Shown here piece after piece: positions 63,578 through 64,000 of a stretch of 64,000 bases of DNA. Location: the NCBI GenBank assembly GCA_903878085.1, contig CAIRGJ010000013.1:81456-145455 (forward strand). Direction: 5' to 3'. The stretch is from an uncultured Hyphomicrobiales bacterium (GTDB lineage Bacteria; Pseudomonadota; Alphaproteobacteria; Rhizobiales; Xanthobacteraceae). Every line of letters starts with the position of its first letter. Within the stretch, counting starts at the first letter, position 1. The notes beneath the pieces were generated by a model, which was given only the letters and a program-made list of their open reading frames with translations, was not told where the DNA came from and made no database searches. The position numbers and the translations under genes were made by a program.

Positions 63578-64000
63578 ATGGAAGCCCGCACAAGCAAATA
63601 CCGCGACGTTTATGCGCGCTGGAACCAAGACCCGGAGGGCTTCTGGGGGGAGGCGGCGCAAGCGATCGATTGGATCGAGAAGCCGAAGAAAATCTTCGAC
63701 GCCTCCGCCGGCATCTACGGCCGCTGGTTTCCCGATGCGGTCTGCAACACCTGCTACAACGCGCTCGACCGCCACGTCGCCAATGGCCGCAACGACCAGC
63801 CGGCGCTGATCTACGATTCCCCGGTCACTAATACCAAGCAGACCTTCACCTACGGCCGCCTGCTGTCCGAGGTGCAATTGCTCGGCGCCATGCTGCGCGA
63901 TTTTGGCGTGACCAAAGGCGACCGCGTCCTTCTCTATATGCCGATGGTGCCGGAGGCGGTGTTCGCGATGCTGGCCTGCGCCCGCATCGGCGCCGTTCAC
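63578..64000 (+). CDS. prpE: Propionate-CoA ligase (acetyl-CoA synthetase family), cut by window edge
   Basis: The first 141 residues of a protein of the PrpE / AcsA group, which activates propionate or related short acids. It shows MEARTSKYRDVYARWNQDPE, WIEKPKKIFDASAGIYGRWF, NTCYNALDRHVANGRNDQPA and VLLYMPMVPEAVFAMLACAR. GGGGAGGG about seven bases before ATG 63578 supports the start. The C-terminal catalytic part lies beyond position 64000. The N-terminal ACAS_N style and KIFDAS segment favour PrpE over AcsA. Confidence 0.92.
   Translation, partial: MEARTSKYRDVYARWNQDPEGFWGEAAQAIDWIEKPKKIFDASAGIYGRWFPDAVCNTCYNALDRHVANGRNDQPALIYDSPVTNTKQTFTYGRLLSEVQLLGAMLRDFGVTKGDRVLLYMPMVPEAVFAMLACARIGAVH

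Overview
The window is about 64 kb of GC-rich bacterial chromosome, most probably from an alphaproteobacterium of the Rhizobiales (Bradyrhizobium / Rhodopseudomonas / Xanthobacteraceae-like). The evidence is the gene families present: CpdR, GapR (DUF2312), DUF1036 next to pyruvate kinase, DUF1244, paired DUF465 genes, split pntAA/pntAB/pntB with an aa3-type cytochrome oxidase subunit IV, a glycine-rich S21, Bug-type tricarboxylate receptors and an MmgR-like sRNA. A palindromic repeat seen four times and a ROSE-type RNA thermometer point the same way. It is ordinary chromosome: no prophage, insertion sequence or CRISPR array was seen.

Layout. 1-6.3 kb: glutamate synthase gltB and the start of gltD, with a 25-bp palindrome upstream. 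6.3-9.5 kb: DoxX protein, a proline-rich exported protein, a small heat-shock gene behind an RpoH promoter and ROSE thermometer, and a lysophospholipase-like hydrolase. 9.6-13.3 kb: a TIG-repeat autotransporter split by a frameshift. 13.5-17 kb: HisN-like phosphatase, MmgR-like sRNA, N-formylglutamate amidohydrolase, cpdR, tRNA-Val and a TVP38 membrane protein. 17-23 kb: hybrid sensor kinase, MetE-like protein, rpmJ, TPR protein and hydrolase. 23-29 kb: a LVIVD protein and cytochrome b561-like gene pair lying between pyruvate kinase and a duplicated scrap of its 3' end, then DUF1036 and glycerate kinase genes. 29-32.5 kb: an isoquinoline-oxidoreductase-like molybdenum hydroxylase, DUF1244 and gapR. 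32.6-38.1 kb: cell-wall enzymes (DUF882/M15 and an L,D-transpeptidase) and an NtrC-type regulator. 38-43.7 kb: GST, oligoendopeptidase F, UbiB-like kinase and a broken methyltransferase. 43.7-47.2 kb: cytochrome oxidase subunit IV and transhydrogenase genes behind a perfect FNR/FixK box. 47-53 kb: formyltransferase, HWE kinase, acetyltransferase, hydrolase, methyltransferase, rpsU and a decayed hydroxylase. 53-57.2 kb: HigBA toxin-antitoxin, purEK, a GGDEF protein and DUF465 genes. 57.2-64 kb: two Bug receptors, small proteins, an acyl-CoA synthetase with a frameshift, TauE/SafE and the start of prpE.

Common threads are central carbon and nitrogen metabolism (glutamate synthase, pyruvate and glycerate kinases, transhydrogenase, purine synthesis, acyl-CoA ligases) and cell-cycle or envelope functions (CpdR, GapR, L,D-transpeptidase). 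Four genes carry one or two single-base frame breaks, several beside short homopolymers. They could be real decay or sequencing error, and this should be settled before calling them pseudogenes.

The most rewarding signals are regulatory: the RpoH-ROSE unit, the MmgR-like sRNA, the FixK box before the cytochrome oxidase and transhydrogenase genes, the gltB palindrome, and a palindrome placed between the -35 and -10 of a DUF465 gene. The one candidate for an undescribed system is the LVIVD/cytochrome-b561-like pair flanked by pyk 3'-end homology.
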